Shown piece by piece: positions 32,578-41,916 of a DNA stretch of 44,554 nt (the stretch's first letter is position 1; each line of letters starts with the position of its first letter). The position numbers and the translations under genes are program-made. Source of the DNA: Enterobacter quasihormaechei (GTDB taxonomy: Bacteria > Pseudomonadota > Gammaproteobacteria > Enterobacterales > Enterobacteriaceae); assembly GCF_004331385.1 (NCBI RefSeq), contig NZ_SJON01000024.1, positions 1 through 44,554 on the forward strand, in the 5' to 3' direction. The notes beneath the pieces were generated by a model. That model was not told where the DNA came from. It did no database searches and worked only from the letters and a program-made list of their open reading frames with translations.

Positions 32578-34401
32578 ATGTTGCTTAAGAAGAATCGTGG
32601 TCATCAGCTGTCTGCGCTGAGTTTATGCCTGACGGTGATGTTTGCTCCACTGTTTAGCGCTCAGGCCGATGAGCCTGAAATTGTACCGACTGACAGCTCC
32701 GCGACGATGGGCGCGCAGCCGACGTCGTTGTCACAACCGCTGGATCAGTCTCCGGCGACGGCCATTATGGCCGGCATTAAACCGCTGCCGGAAGGCATCG
32801 ACACGGAATCATTACGCCAGCAGCTGATGACCGGGCTGCCCTCGGGCTATACCCCCGCTTATATTAATCAGCTTACGCTGCTTTACGCCGCGCGCGACAT
32901 GAAGCCGATGTGGGAAAATCGCGATGCGGTCCGTGCCTTCCAGCAGCAGCTGGCTGAAGTGGCGATTGCAGGTTTTCAGCCGCAGTTCACCACCTGGGTT
33001 GAGCTTTTGACCGACCCTGCCGTGACCGGACAGGCACGTGACGTGGTACTGTCTGACGCCATGATGGGCTACTTACAGTTTGTGGCGGGCATTTCGGTGA
33101 ACGGCAACCGCTGGCTATACAGCAGTAAACCGTACAAGCTGGCGACGCCTGCGCTTTCCGTCATCAATCAGTGGCAACTGTCGCTCGATAACGGTGAACT
33201 ACCGCGCTTTATCGCAAGCCTTGCGCCTGCCCATCCGCAATATGCCACGATGCATCAGTCGCTCCTTGAGCTGGTTGCGGATTCCCGCCCGTGGCCTCAG
33301 CTGCGTGGAACAGCAACGCTTCGTCCGGGGCAGTGGAGCAGCGATGTGCCTGCCATCCGCGAAATTATGAAACGATCCGGCATGCTTGACGGCGGCCCTA
33401 AAATTGCCCTGCCAGGCGACGAGACGCAAAACGCGGTCGTCAGCCCGTCGGCGCCGGTAAAAGAAAAAACCGCCGTTGCGCAGAACAATAGGCCCGCCGC
33501 TTACGATCGCGAGCTGGTTGCGGCGGTTAAGCAGTTCCAGGCCGCGCAGGGGCTGGGCGCCGACGGTGTGATTGGTCCATCCACCCGCGACTGGCTGAAC
33601 GTCTCTCCGGCCCAGCGGGCAGGGGTGCTGGCGCTGAATATCCAGCGCTTGCGCTTGCTGCCGGGCACGTTATCCACCGGCATTATGGTTAACATTCCGG
33701 CCTACTCGCTGGTCTACTATCAGGACGGAAGCGAAGTGCTGGCGTCCCGTGTGATTGTAGGTCGACCTGACCGTAAAACGCCGATGATGAGCAGCGCGCT
33801 GAATAACGTGGTGGTTAACCCACCGTGGAACGTGCCGCCGACGCTGGCGCGCAAGGATATCCTGCCTAAGGTCTGGAATGACCCCGGTTATCTGGAGCGA
33901 CACAACTATACGGTGATGCGCGGCTGGAACAGCAAAGAGACGATTGATCCCTGGATGGTCGACTGGTCAACGATTACCCCGTCGAACCTGCCGTTCCGTT
34001 TCCAGCAGGCACCGGGTGCGCATAACTCGCTGGGACGTTACAAATTCAATATGCCAAGTTCGGACGCTATCTATCTGCATGATACCCCGAACCATAATCT
34101 GTTCCAGAAAGACGCACGCGCGCTCAGTTCTGGCTGCGTTCGCGTGAATAAGGCTTCGGAGCTGGCGAATATGCTGTTGCAGGATGCAGGCTGGAACGAT
34201 ACGCGGATATCAGATGCCCTGAAGCAGGGGGATACGCGTTACGTCAATATCCGCCACAATATCCCGGTCAATCTTTACTATCTGACGGCGTTTGTGGGGG
34301 CAGACGGACGTACCCAGTATCGTACAGATATTTACAATTATGATCTGACAGCGCGATCCGGCGCACAAATCTTGCCAAAAGCGGAACAATTAATCAGGTA
34401 A
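32578..34401 (+). CDS. ldtD: L,D-transpeptidase LdtD (YcbB)
   Basis: LdtD forms meso-DAP to meso-DAP (3-3) crosslinks in peptidoglycan and can support beta-lactam-insensitive wall growth. The start at 32578 follows the strong site GGGGGCAAGGG and gives 607 residues (E. coli 615). A frame from 32512 adds 22 unconserved residues and includes the ribosome site, so it is rejected. A signal peptide (about 1-31, ending ...SAQA) is followed by an N-terminal scaffold domain, a peptidoglycan-binding module (about 308-345, [18 protein letters not shown]) and the YkuD catalytic domain. The nucleophile is Cys520 in SSGCVRVNK, with the partner His in YLHDTPNH. The linker before the PG-binding module is shorter than in E. 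coli. In E. coli it is induced by the Cpx envelope stress response. Confidence 0.96.
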   Translation: MLLKKNRGHQLSALSLCLTVMFAPLFSAQADEPEIVPTDSSATMGAQPTSLSQPLDQSPATAIMAGIKPLPEGIDTESLRQQLMTGLPSGYTPAYINQLTLLYAARDMKPMWENRDAVRAFQQQLAEVAIAGFQPQFTTWVELLTDPAVTGQARDVVLSDAMMGYLQFVAGISVNGNRWLYSSKPYKLATPALSVINQWQLSLDNGELPRFIASLAPAHPQYATMHQSLLELVADSRPWPQLRGTATLRPGQWSSDVPAIREIMKRSGMLDGGPKIALPGDETQNAVVSPSAPVKEKTAVAQNNRPAAYDRELVAAVKQFQAAQGLGADGVIGPSTRDWLNVSPAQRAGVLALNIQRLRLLPGTLSTGIMVNIPAYSLVYYQDGSEVLASRVIVGRPDRKTPMMSSALNNVVVNPPWNVPPTLARKDILPKVWNDPGYLERHNYTVMRGWNSKETIDPWMVDWSTITPSNLPFRFQQAPGAHNSLGRYKFNMPSSDAIYLHDTPNHNLFQKDARALSSGCVRVNKASELANMLLQDAGWNDTRISDALKQGDTRYVNIRHNIPVNLYYLTAFVGADGRTQYRTDIYNYDLTARSGAQILPKAEQLIR

Positions 34402-34492
34402 ATGAAGTAGTTCGGTGAAAATGATTGTCGTAAGTTATGGTGAATATAAGGCGATCTGTCTGCAAGCCGCGTATTCACTGGGGTTGGGCGCC

Positions 34493-34521
34493 TTGACGTA
34501 GCAGGTTTTGCCAGTTATGGT
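34493..34521 (+). promoter_or_regulatory. Candidate promoter for mepK-gloC
   Basis: TTGACG (34493-34498), a 17-bp spacer and TATGGT (34516-34521) lie in the 175-base gap after ldtD. No terminator hairpin is visible after ldtD, so read-through is also possible. Confidence 0.5.
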
Positions 34522-34576
34522 GCCCTTCGTGCGCTAAGCATATTGACAATTTCTTTTACCTGTAGACCTGATTATC

Positions 34577-35128
34577 ATGGACAAATTTGACGCTAATCGC
34601 CGCAAATTGCTGGCGTTAGGTGGCGTTGCGCTGGGCGCAGCTGCCATCCTTCCGACGCCAGCATTTGCCACCCTCTCGACACCTCGTCCGCGTATTTTAA
34701 CGCTCAACAATCTGCATACTGGTGAGACGCTTAAAGCGGAGTTTTTCGATGGCAGAGGCTATATTCAGGATGAATTAGCAAGACTCAACCATTTTTTCCG
34801 TGATTTCCGCGCGAACAAAATCAAAGCTATCGATCCTGGATTATTCGATCAGCTTTACCGCTTGCAGGGACTGCTGGGGACCAAAAGGCCGGTGCAGCTC
34901 ATTTCTGGCTATCGCTCTCTGGATACCAACAATGAACTGCGCGCCCACAGCCGTGGGGTAGCGAAAAAAAGCTATCACACGAAAGGGCAGGCGATGGATT
35001 TCCATATTGAAGGCGTTTCGTTAGCCAATATTCGCAAAGCGGCGTTATCTATGCGCGCAGGTGGTGTAGGATACTACCCACGTAGCAACTTTGTGCATAT
35101 TGATACCGGGCCGGTTCGGCACTGGTAA
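34577..35128 (+). CDS. mepK: Murein 3-3 crosslink endopeptidase MepK (YcbK)
   Basis: MepK is a zinc metallopeptidase of the peptidase M15/DUF882 group. In E. coli it was shown to cleave the 3-3 crosslinks made by L,D-transpeptidases. It is 183 residues against 182, the difference being one extra Ala in the signal region. The N-terminus [10 protein letters not shown] is a twin-arginine-type signal (RRxLL), followed by a hydrophobic stretch and a cleavage site near AFA. The zinc ligands are His134, Asp141 and His174 in [12 protein letters not shown] and FVHIDTG. There is no clear Shine-Dalgarno. It sits between ldtD, whose product makes the bond it cuts, and gloC, 20 bases downstream. Confidence 0.94.
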   Translation: MDKFDANRRKLLALGGVALGAAAILPTPAFATLSTPRPRILTLNNLHTGETLKAEFFDGRGYIQDELARLNHFFRDFRANKIKAIDPGLFDQLYRLQGLLGTKRPVQLISGYRSLDTNNELRAHSRGVAKKSYHTKGQAMDFHIEGVSLANIRKAALSMRAGGVGYYPRSNFVHIDTGPVRHW

Positions 35129-35148
35129 TAACGAAACACAGGAGCAGT

Positions 35149-35796
35149 ATGAACTATCGTATTATTCCGGTTACCGCGTTCTCACAGAACTGTTCATTGA
35201 TCTGGTGTGAACAAACTAAACTGGCCGCGCTTGTCGATCCCGGCGGAGACGCTGAGACAATCAAGCAGGAAGTCGCTGCCAGCGGTGTAACGCTGATGCA
35301 GATTTTACTGACCCATGGTCATCTCGACCATGTGGGTGCAGCGGCTGAACTGGCTGAACACTACGGTGTGCCGATTATCGGCCCGGAAAAAGAAGATGAG
35401 TTCTGGCTACAGGGATTACCTGCTCAAAGCCGTATGTTTGGCCTGGAAGACTGTCAGCCATTGACACCTGACCGCTGGCTGAACGAAGGCGATCGCGTTA
35501 ACGTAGGGAATGTGACTTTACAGGTGTTGCATTGCCCGGGGCATACGCCCGGTCATATCGTCTTCTTTGATGACTCGTCGCGTCTGCTGATTTCGGGTGA
35601 CGTGATTTTCAAAGGGGGCGTAGGACGCAGCGATTTCCCGCGCGGCGATCACGGTCAGCTGATTCAGTCGATTAAGCAGAAGTTATTGCCGTTAGGTGAT
35701 GACGTGACGTTTATTCCTGGCCACGGTCCGAAGTCGACGCTGGGCGATGAGCGGTTGCATAACCCGTTCCTTCAGGATGAAATGCCCGTCTGGTAA
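35149..35796 (+). CDS. gloC: Type II glyoxalase-like hydrolase GloC (YcbL)
   Basis: This is a 215-residue single-domain metallo-beta-lactamase-fold hydrolase, as in E. coli. It cleaves S-lactoylglutathione in vitro and is a secondary glyoxalase II for methylglyoxal disposal. The metal motif T-H-G-H-L-D-H is at 55-61, further ligands are in HCPGHTPGH and [14 protein letters not shown], and a final His is in PGHGP. It lacks the C-terminal glutathione-binding domain of GloB, as is normal for this type. An AGGAG site lies 6 bases from the ATG. It is co-transcribed with mepK (20-base gap), although no functional link is obvious. Confidence 0.95.
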   Translation: MNYRIIPVTAFSQNCSLIWCEQTKLAALVDPGGDAETIKQEVAASGVTLMQILLTHGHLDHVGAAAELAEHYGVPIIGPEKEDEFWLQGLPAQSRMFGLEDCQPLTPDRWLNEGDRVNVGNVTLQVLHCPGHTPGHIVFFDDSSRLLISGDVIFKGGVGRSDFPRGDHGQLIQSIKQKLLPLGDDVTFIPGHGPKSTLGDERLHNPFLQDEMPVW

Positions 35797-35810
35797 ACCC
35801 GGTTAAATAA

Positions 35811-35838
35811 AAAAAGCCTGCATGATGCAGGCTTTTTT
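35811..35838. terminator. Bidirectional terminator between gloC and aspC
   Basis: A 12-bp perfect stem (35811-35822 with 35827-35838) with loop TGAT is flanked by an A-run and a T-run. It serves converging transcripts from gloC (plus) and aspC (minus). Confidence 0.92.
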
Positions 35839-35850
35839 TGTGGGTGCTGA

Positions 35851-37041
35851 TTACAGCACTGCGACAATGGCTTCGCACAGTGGCGCCATGTTGTCAGGCG
35901 TCATGCCTGCAACGTTCACGCGACCAGAGGCAACGGCATACACGCCAAACTCTTCACGCAGGCGCAGCACCTGCTCTTTGGTCAGGCCGCTGAAGGAGAA
36001 CATGCCGTTCTGCTTGATGATGAAGCTGAAATCACGGTTAGCGCCTTTCTCTGCCAGCGTGTTCACAAACAGCAGACGCATGCGCTGAATGCGTTGACGC
36101 ATATCGTTCAGCTCTTGTTCCCAGATTGCGCGCAGCGCATCGTTGCTCAGGATCGTCGCAACGACAGACGCACCGTGTGCCGGTGGGTTGGAGTAGTTAG
36201 CGCGGATCACGGACTTCATCTGGCTGAATGCGCGATCGACGGTTGCTTCGTCAGCAGCCACCAGCGTACAGGCTCCGACGCGCTCGTTATACAGGCCAAA
36301 GTTCTTGGAGTAGGAGCTTGCGACAATCAGTTCCTGATGCACTGCGGCGAAAGCGCGCAGGCCTTCAGCATCTTCTTCCAGACCACGGGCAAAGCCCTGG
36401 TAAGCGAAGTCGAACAGCGGCAGCCAGCCTTTTTCTACAGACAGCTTAGCCAGCTGTTCCCACTGCTCAAGCGTAGGATCGATACCGGTTGGGTTATGGC
36501 AACAGCCGTGGAACAGCACCACATCGCCCGCCTGGGCTTCGCTCAGGCTAGCCAGCAGGCCGTCGAAGTCCAGCGCGTGGTTTGCCGCGTCGTAATAGGC
36601 ATATTCACGCACTTCCAGACCCGCGGAGTTGAACACGCTCTTGTGGTTCGGCCAGCTTGGGTTGCTTACCCACACGCGCTTGACGGAGGTGTTTTTCGCC
36701 AGGAAATCTGCCGCCACGCGCAGTGCGCCGGTACCACCAGGGGTCTGCGCCGTGCGGGCGCGTTTTTCGCTCACAATGGTGCTGCCTTTGCCGAACAGCA
36801 GCTCCTGGGTGCAGCGACCAAATTCAGGAATACCATCAATACCGAGGTAGTTTTTGGTGGTTTCGTTTTCCAGCAGATACTGCTCAGCTTTTTTAACGCT
36901 GGTCAGTACCGGAGTCTTGCCGGTTTCATCTTTATATACACCAATACCCAGGTTGATTTTGCCAGGGCGGTCGTCGGCACGAAACAGATCGGCCAGGCCC
37001 AGAATTGGGTCGGCAGGAGCGGCAGTAATGTTCTCAAACAT
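35851..37041 (-). CDS. aspC: Aspartate aminotransferase AspC
   Basis: AspC is the main cytosolic aspartate/aromatic transaminase that makes aspartate from oxaloacetate and glutamate. It is 396 residues, as in E. coli. The PLP lysine is Lys246 in [15 protein letters not shown]. The cofactor-binding PGGTGALR segment (about 103-110), NPTGxDP and substrate-carboxylate Arg residues near the C-terminus ([10 protein letters not shown]) are in place. It is a monocistronic unit with a weak GGAAC ribosome site. About 100 bases of upstream sequence separate it from the ompF terminator; a TTGGCA/TAACCT pair there is too weak to call. Confidence 0.98.
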   Translation of the reverse strand: MFENITAAPADPILGLADLFRADDRPGKINLGIGVYKDETGKTPVLTSVKKAEQYLLENETTKNYLGIDGIPEFGRCTQELLFGKGSTIVSEKRARTAQTPGGTGALRVAADFLAKNTSVKRVWVSNPSWPNHKSVFNSAGLEVREYAYYDAANHALDFDGLLASLSEAQAGDVVLFHGCCHNPTGIDPTLEQWEQLAKLSVEKGWLPLFDFAYQGFARGLEEDAEGLRAFAAVHQELIVASSYSKNFGLYNERVGACTLVAADEATVDRAFSQMKSVIRANYSNPPAHGASVVATILSNDALRAIWEQELNDMRQRIQRMRLLFVNTLAEKGANRDFSFIIKQNGMFSFSGLTKEQVLRLREEFGVYAVASGRVNVAGMTPDNMAPLCEAIVAVL

Positions 37042-37170
37042 GACGAAGTTCCATTGTGATTACAGAAGTGAAATCCGCTATCAGGTTAACGGTAGATTTA
37101 CAAAATGCCAACCGTTTGCGACGAAAAGCGTGCGGCTTTTCAAAAGTCGCTATTTTTTTCTCTCAGGAAT

Positions 37171-37194
37171 AAAAAAACAGGGCCGAAGCCCTGT
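37171..37194 (-). terminator. Terminator of ompF
   Basis: A 7-bp stem (37177-37183 with 37188-37194) has a TTCG tetraloop on the minus strand followed by seven Ts, a textbook rho-independent terminator 32 bases after the ompF stop. Confidence 0.93.
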
Positions 37195-37225
37195 TCATTA
37201 AGCATATAACGATGAGGTGTGTTGA

Positions 37226-38284
37226 TTAGAACTGGTAAACCAGACCCAGAGCCACGATGTCATCATTGTTGATGCCCAGCTTGTTGTCGTCTTTCAGCTG
37301 GTTGATCTGGTAGTCAACATAGGTGGACATGTTTTTGTTGAAGTAGTAGGTCGCACCGATATCGATGTAGTTGATGTAGTCTTCGTCACCGATATTTTCT
37401 ACGTCTTTCGCCTTAGATTTGTAGTAAGCGATGGACGGACGCAGGCCGAAGTCGAACTGGTACTGAGCCACAACGGAGAAGTCCTGAGATTTGTTAGCGA
37501 AACCTCTGTTGCTCAGGCGCGCTGCGTTACGCATTTCGCCGTATACCGCTGCCAGGTAGATGTTGTTCGCGTCGTATTTCAGACCGGTAGCCCACTGCTC
37601 AGCTTTGTCGCCTTTACCCCAGTCCAGGGTCTGCTGGTTGTTGGTACGGTCAGCTGCGCCGTAAGCACCCACGATGCCGAAGCCTTCGTAGTCATAGCTC
37701 AGAGAGGTCGCCCAGCCGTCGCCGTTAGAACGTACTGCGATATCACGCTCGTTCTTGCCCAGGTACTGAACGCCAAAGTTCAGACCATCAACCAGGCCGA
37801 AGAAGTTGCTGTTACGGTAAGTCGCCAGACCACCGGTACGGCCAGAGAAGAAGTTATCGGTTGCGCCGGTGTCACCACCGAACTCAGGCAGCATATCGGT
37901 GATGCCGATTGCGTCATAGACCAGGCCGTAGTTACGACCGTAGTCGAAGGAGCCTGCATCGCCGAATTTCAGACCTGCGAATGCCAGACGGGTTTTGTTG
38001 CCGTTCTGTGCATCTGCGCCTTCAGAGTTGTTACCCTGGAAGTTGTATTCCCACTGACCATAACCGGTCAGCTGATCGTTGATCTGCGTTTCGCCTTTGA
38101 AACCCAGACGCGCGTAAGTGTTATCGCCATTGCTGCCGTCATTATCAGAGAAGTAATGCAGGCCAACTGCTTTCCCGTAAAGATCTAATTTGTTGCCGTC
38201 TTTGTTATAGATTTCAGCAGCGTTTGCTGCACCGGCTACCAGCAGGGCAGGGACTACCACTGCCAGGATATTGCGCTTCATCAT
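37226..38284 (-). CDS. ompF: Outer membrane porin OmpF
   Basis: OmpF is a trimeric general porin with a 16-strand beta-barrel that admits small hydrophilic solutes and many beta-lactams. It is 352 residues with a 22-residue signal peptide ending ANA before AEIYN. The C-terminal Phe in GLVYQF is the BAM assembly signal. The constriction loop keeps the PEFGG motif and the preceding Asp. Compared with the 362-residue E. coli protein, the shortening lies in extracellular loops, notably near residues 46-58 (first loop) and near 253-262. GAGGGTAAT precedes the ATG. It is equivalent to OmpK35/Omp35 of related genera, whose loss raises resistance to cephalosporins. Codon use is strongly biased. Confidence 0.96.
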   Translation of the reverse strand: MMKRNILAVVVPALLVAGAANAAEIYNKDGNKLDLYGKAVGLHYFSDNDGSNGDNTYARLGFKGETQINDQLTGYGQWEYNFQGNNSEGADAQNGNKTRLAFAGLKFGDAGSFDYGRNYGLVYDAIGITDMLPEFGGDTGATDNFFSGRTGGLATYRNSNFFGLVDGLNFGVQYLGKNERDIAVRSNGDGWATSLSYDYEGFGIVGAYGAADRTNNQQTLDWGKGDKAEQWATGLKYDANNIYLAAVYGEMRNAARLSNRGFANKSQDFSVVAQYQFDFGLRPSIAYYKSKAKDVENIGDEDYINYIDIGATYYFNKNMSTYVDYQINQLKDDNKLGINNDDIVALGLVYQF

Positions 38285-38407
38285 TATTTATTACCCTCAT
38301 TGGTTTTTTTATGACACTCGCCACTGCCGTCAATAAATTCTGTCAATAAATATTTCCGGAACTATTGATGAGAGTTAGGTGTCTTTATGTGTCTGACAGG
38401 CATCTTT
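38285..38407 (-). promoter_or_regulatory. ompF promoter and 5' leader
   Basis: The -10 element AAAGAT (38402-38407 on the minus strand) and its surroundings match the E. coli ompF promoter, giving a start near 38395 and a leader of about 111 bases. The weak -35 explains the need for OmpR. The leader next to the start codon (GAGGGTAATAAATA) is the region bound by the MicF antisense RNA in E. coli; MicF itself is not in this window. Confidence 0.8.
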
Positions 38408-38435
38408 CCATTCATAGAAGCGTTTCGCTACACTG

Positions 38436-38495
38436 AAAGTGCTACAATCTTCAAGATTCAGTTACAAAAAGAAAATATGTGTAACTAAATATGTA
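38436..38495 (-). promoter_or_regulatory. Three tandem OmpR sites (F3, F2, F1) of ompF
   Basis: Three contiguous 20-bp blocks at 38436-38455, 38456-38475 and 38476-38495 line up with E. coli F3, F2 and F1. GTTACA or GTAAC cores are visible in F1 and F2 and GTAGCAC in F3. They run from about -41 to -100 relative to the predicted start. Confidence 0.82.
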
Positions 38496-38848
38496 TTTTG
38501 GGGAACTTTGTGAAGCACCTCAAATTTCAGCGCAGTCTGGTGAATAAAACATCCGCTTTATTCTTATATATATGATTTCCTTATATTTAATTTAGCTAAA
38601 GGCCTTTCCTATAAACAGAAGTTAAACGGGTCATTTTTTCTTATGATCGGCAAAAGCCATCCAGATGGCTAAGAAATTGATTGTTTTTTGTGCTATTACG
38701 TAAGAGTTGCTTTAAGCGCAATAAGAATGGGGTTATTTTTTTTGTGGCCAGATGTTTCGTGGAAACAAAACGTAACAGGTAGAGGTTATTGCGGGGTTGT
38801 GGTTTAAAGATGCTTACTTTCGACTGACGAAAACTGACGTTGCAGGAT
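38496..38848. other. Gene-free AT-rich region upstream of ompF
   Basis: About 350 bases hold no convincing gene. The part at 38550-38610 is extremely AT-rich with TATATATA and could be a bend or an IHF-bound segment, as in E. coli. The only notable motif is the distal OmpR-like site listed separately. A 74-codon minus-strand frame here has no ribosome site and no recognisable family. Confidence 0.6.
38757..38776 (-). promoter_or_regulatory. Distal OmpR-like site (F4) of ompF
   Basis: On the minus strand this 20-mer shares the TTAC-x-TTT-x-GTT pattern with the F1 type OmpR site. It lies at about -362 to -381 from the predicted start. In E. coli a fourth OmpR site used for repression at high osmolarity, by looping with F1-F3, is at almost the same distance. 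Confidence 0.6.
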
Positions 38849-38880
38849 AAAATAATGGCCAGCAAGTGCTGGCCATTATT
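38849..38880 (-). terminator. Terminator of asnS
   Basis: A 13-bp perfect stem (38851-38863 with 38868-38880) and loop AAGT/ACTT is followed on the minus strand by a T-rich tract, 11 bases past the asnS stop. Confidence 0.85.
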
Positions 38881-38891
38881 GATGTGGACGG

Positions 38892-40292
38892 TTAGAAGCT
38901 TGCGTTACGCGGCGTGCGTGGGAATGGAATCACATCACGTACGTTCTGAACGCCTGTCACGTAGGCAATCAGACGCTCGAAGCCCAGGCCAAAGCCGGAG
39001 TGCGGCACGGTGCCGTAGCGGCGCAGGTCGCGATACCAGCTGTAGTCCGCCGGGTTCAGACCCATCTCCTGCATACGCGCGTCCAGCACGTCCAGACGCT
39101 CTTCACGCTGGGAACCACCGATGATTTCGCCGATGCCCGGTGCCAGTACGTCCATCGCAGCAACGGTTTTACCGTCTTCGTTAAGGCGCATATAGAACGC
39201 CTTAATGTCTTTCGGATAGTTTTTCACCACAACCGGTGCTTTGAAGTGCTTCTCTGCCAGATAACGTTCGTGCTCGGAGGAGAGATCCACGCCCCAGTAA
39301 ACCGGGTTCTCGAATTTCTCACCGCATTTTTCCAGGATAGCGACCGCATCGGTGTAGTCCACCTGCGCGAAGTCTGCGGAAACAAAGCGCTCAAGACGGG
39401 CGATGGCGTCGTTATCGACACGCTCAGCGAAGAATTTCATGTCGTCTGCGCGCTCTTCGAGAACCGCTTTGAACACGTATTTCAGCATCGCTTCTGCCAG
39501 GCCTGCCACGTCATTCAGATCGGCAAAGGCCACTTCCGGCTCCAGCATCCAGAATTCCGCCAGGTGACGGCTGGTGTTGGAGTTTTCCGCACGGAAGGTT
39601 GGGCCGAAGGTGTAGATCTTAGACAGCGCACAGGCGTAGGTTTCGCCGTTCAGCTGGCCGGAAACCGTCAGGAAGGCTTCTTTACCAAAGAAGTCTTTGT
39701 CGTAATCGACTTTACCTTCCGGCGTACGCGGCAGGTTTTCCATATCCAGCGTTGAAACGCGGAACATTTCGCCTGCACCTTCGGTATCAGAGGCCGTGAT
39801 CAGCGGGGTAGAAACCCAGAAGTAACCCTGCTCGTCAAAGAAGCGATGCAGCGCCTGCGCCAGCGTATGACGCACGCGCGCAACCGCACCAATCAGGTTG
39901 GTGCGCGGACGCAGGTGCGCGACTTCACGCAGATATTCAATGCTGTGACGCTTTGCAGCCATCGGATAGGTGTCCGGATCTTCAACCCAGCCGGTCACTT
40001 CCACCGAGGTCGCCTGAATTTCGTAGCTCTGACCCTGGCCCGGAGAGGCCACCACAACACCGGTGACGATCACGGAACAGCCTGTTGTCAGGTGCAGAAC
40101 GTCATCATTGTAATTGGGCAGAGAATTATTAATGACGGCCTGTACAGGATCAAAGCAGGAACCGTCATAGACGGCGAGGAAGGAGATGCCAGCTTTAGAA
40201 TCTCGGCGAGTACGCACCCATCCGCGCACGGTGACCTCCTGGTCAACGGCGACACGGCCCTGGAGTACGTCGGCTACAGGCACAACGCTCAT
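38892..40292 (-). CDS. asnS: Asparaginyl-tRNA synthetase
   Basis: AsnS charges tRNA-Asn with asparagine. The start at 40292 gives 466 residues, as in E. coli ([10 protein letters not shown]); a frame reaching back 26 further codons runs through the promoter region and is rejected. The N-terminal OB-fold anticodon-binding domain (about 1-110) is followed by the class II catalytic core: motif 2 in [21 protein letters not shown] (about 221-241) and motif 3 in GFGLGFERL near the C-terminus. It is a single-gene unit with its own promoter and terminator. Confidence 0.98.
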   Translation of the reverse strand: MSVVPVADVLQGRVAVDQEVTVRGWVRTRRDSKAGISFLAVYDGSCFDPVQAVINNSLPNYNDDVLHLTTGCSVIVTGVVVASPGQGQSYEIQATSVEVTGWVEDPDTYPMAAKRHSIEYLREVAHLRPRTNLIGAVARVRHTLAQALHRFFDEQGYFWVSTPLITASDTEGAGEMFRVSTLDMENLPRTPEGKVDYDKDFFGKEAFLTVSGQLNGETYACALSKIYTFGPTFRAENSNTSRHLAEFWMLEPEVAFADLNDVAGLAEAMLKYVFKAVLEERADDMKFFAERVDNDAIARLERFVSADFAQVDYTDAVAILEKCGEKFENPVYWGVDLSSEHERYLAEKHFKAPVVVKNYPKDIKAFYMRLNEDGKTVAAMDVLAPGIGEIIGGSQREERLDVLDARMQEMGLNPADYSWYRDLRRYGTVPHSGFGLGFERLIAYVTGVQNVRDVIPFPRTPRNASF

Positions 40293-40356
40293 AATATTCT
40301 CTCTGTTAATAGTCGGAAAAAATAAACACTTGTCCGCCCTTATTGGGGGGATATCT

Positions 40357-40384
40357 ATGTTACCTGCCATCCGCTATCAGACAA
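40357..40384 (-). promoter_or_regulatory. Candidate asnS promoter
   Basis: On the minus strand, TTGTCT (40379-40384), a 16-bp spacer and TAACAT (40357-40362) form a moderate sigma-70 promoter about 65 bases before the asnS start. Confidence 0.5.
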
Positions 40385-40424
40385 GTAAATTTCACCGTCT
40401 TGAGAGAAGAAATAAGAAATAAAT

Positions 40425-40452
40425 AAGAGAAGGGGAGCCATGAAGGCTCCCC
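40425..40452 (-). terminator. Terminator of pncB
   Basis: An 8-bp perfect stem (40432-40439 with 40445-40452), a 5-base loop and a T/C-rich tail on the minus strand lie 8 bases past the pncB stop. Confidence 0.85.
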
Positions 40453-40459
40453 GAAGCGG

Positions 40460-41662
40460 TTAACTGGCTTTTTTGACCTGAGGCAGATCGAAGGCTTTGC
40501 GTAATGCGCGAACAAACGCTTTGTCATGGCAGATGGTTTTGCCCGGGCTGTCGGAGAGCTTCGCGACCGGCTTACCGTTACATTCCACCAGTTTTATAAC
40601 GATGTTCAGCGGTTTCACCTGAGGAATATCGCAGGTTAACCGCGTACCAATCCCAAAACTCAGGTTCACCCGGGAAGAGAAGTGACGGTAAAGGTCGATC
40701 GCTTTCGCCAGGTCAAGGTTGTCGGAGAAGACCAGCACCTTACTCATTGGGTCGATACCCAGCTTTTCGTAATGGGCAATGGCTTTCTCACCCCATTCAA
40801 CCGGATCCCCGGAATCATGGCGTAACCCCTGGTAGCGTTCGGCAAACTCAGGGCCAAAGTCGCGCAGGAACGCGTCCATGGTAATGCAGTCGGTAAGGGC
40901 AATACCCAGCCGATCCGGGTATTCATCAAGCCACGCGGCGAGGGCGGCGCGCTGGCTGTTGGCGAGGTCTGGGCTGATCTGCTGGTGCGCCTGGAACCAT
41001 TCGTGCGCCTGGGTGCCCATCGGCGTTAAATCAAGACGGCGCGCCAGATCGTAGTTACTGGTGCCAACGAACCACGGCTCCTGTTGCAGGCGTCTGACGA
41101 TGGCTTCCTGAACCTCGCGAGAGAAGCGGCGGCGCGTGCCAAAGTCCATCAGACGGAATCGGGACATATCCAGCCCTTCGGTCAGCTGGTTAAACTCAAC
41201 GAGTTTATTTTCCAGAGCGGCAACGGCCTGCGTCACACCGGTTTCAGGGGAGCGATAGCGGTGGGCCAGCTCGCTGATGACTGCCAGAAGCGGCACTTCC
41301 CACATAATCACTTCGCGCCACGGACCGGTCAGGCGAATGTCCAGCTTGCCGTTATCATTGGTGACGGTGACCTGTTCCGGCTTATAGCGGAAGTCGCGCA
41401 GCCAGTTCAGATAGTCCGCTTTAAAGAAAGGCAGGCCAGAAAGCCATTGATATTCGTCATCGGTGAGCGCCAGATGCTGCATGGCATCGACCTGTTCACG
41501 AATGGAATCTGCGTAGATACCCAGCAAGTCGTCATCCCGGCAGCGAAATTCCGCCGCAACATGAACATCATGATAGTGGTGAAACACGGCTTGCTGCATA
41601 TGCAGCTTGTACGCATCGGTATCCAGCAACGTATGCAGAACCGGAGAAGCGAATTGAGTCAT
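40460..41662 (-). CDS. pncB: Nicotinate phosphoribosyltransferase PncB
   Basis: PncB salvages nicotinate to nicotinate mononucleotide using PRPP and ATP in the Preiss-Handler route to NAD. The start at 41662 gives 400 residues, as in E. coli ([10 protein letters not shown]). A frame reaching 16 codons further back overlaps the operator and probable start point. The active-site histidine that is phosphorylated lies in [11 protein letters not shown] (about 219), and the PRPP/phosphate loop is in FSDNLDL and [12 protein letters not shown]. No strong ribosome site is visible. It is regulated by NadR through the box described separately, and is divergent from pepN. Confidence 0.97.
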   Translation of the reverse strand: MTQFASPVLHTLLDTDAYKLHMQQAVFHHYHDVHVAAEFRCRDDDLLGIYADSIREQVDAMQHLALTDDEYQWLSGLPFFKADYLNWLRDFRYKPEQVTVTNDNGKLDIRLTGPWREVIMWEVPLLAVISELAHRYRSPETGVTQAVAALENKLVEFNQLTEGLDMSRFRLMDFGTRRRFSREVQEAIVRRLQQEPWFVGTSNYDLARRLDLTPMGTQAHEWFQAHQQISPDLANSQRAALAAWLDEYPDRLGIALTDCITMDAFLRDFGPEFAERYQGLRHDSGDPVEWGEKAIAHYEKLGIDPMSKVLVFSDNLDLAKAIDLYRHFSSRVNLSFGIGTRLTCDIPQVKPLNIVIKLVECNGKPVAKLSDSPGKTICHDKAFVRALRKAFDLPQVKKAS

Positions 41663-41691
41663 AGGTGCGCTGTAGCATCCTCTCACGGGAG

Positions 41692-41722
41692 CGTTTAGTA
41701 CAATAAACAACTCCGGAGTATA
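41692..41722 (-). promoter_or_regulatory. pncB promoter with NadR box
   Basis: A -10 TATACT (41717-41722, minus strand) puts the start near 41710. Directly downstream, 41692-41709 reads TGTTTA-N6-TAAACG, 11 of 12 bases of the NadR box TGTTTA-N6-TAAACA. The -35 is poor. NadR bound here would cover the start site. Confidence 0.8.
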
Positions 41723-41916
41723 CCCTGTTTAGTGATTTATTGAACCCCGATCACAACATAAGCACACTTTATGGTCGAGAGCATTTCGTGCCCTGTGTTA
41801 CAAAAATGTAGCTAAAAAGGGCGTTGTGCCTGAAAAGATGAACATTCTGCATAGCGCGTTTTACACAACAGGAATATATTGAATCGTTACTCGACAAACG
41901 ATGCATAAGGTTTTCT

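Noticed and set aside
37042..37140. TTGGCA/TAACCT pair as an aspC promoter
   Set aside because: The spacing is good (17 bp), but the -10 matches only 3 of 6 bases.
38641..38865. A 74-codon minus-strand frame upstream of ompF
   Set aside because: No ribosome site and no recognisable domain. It overlaps the F4-like OmpR site and the asnS terminator.
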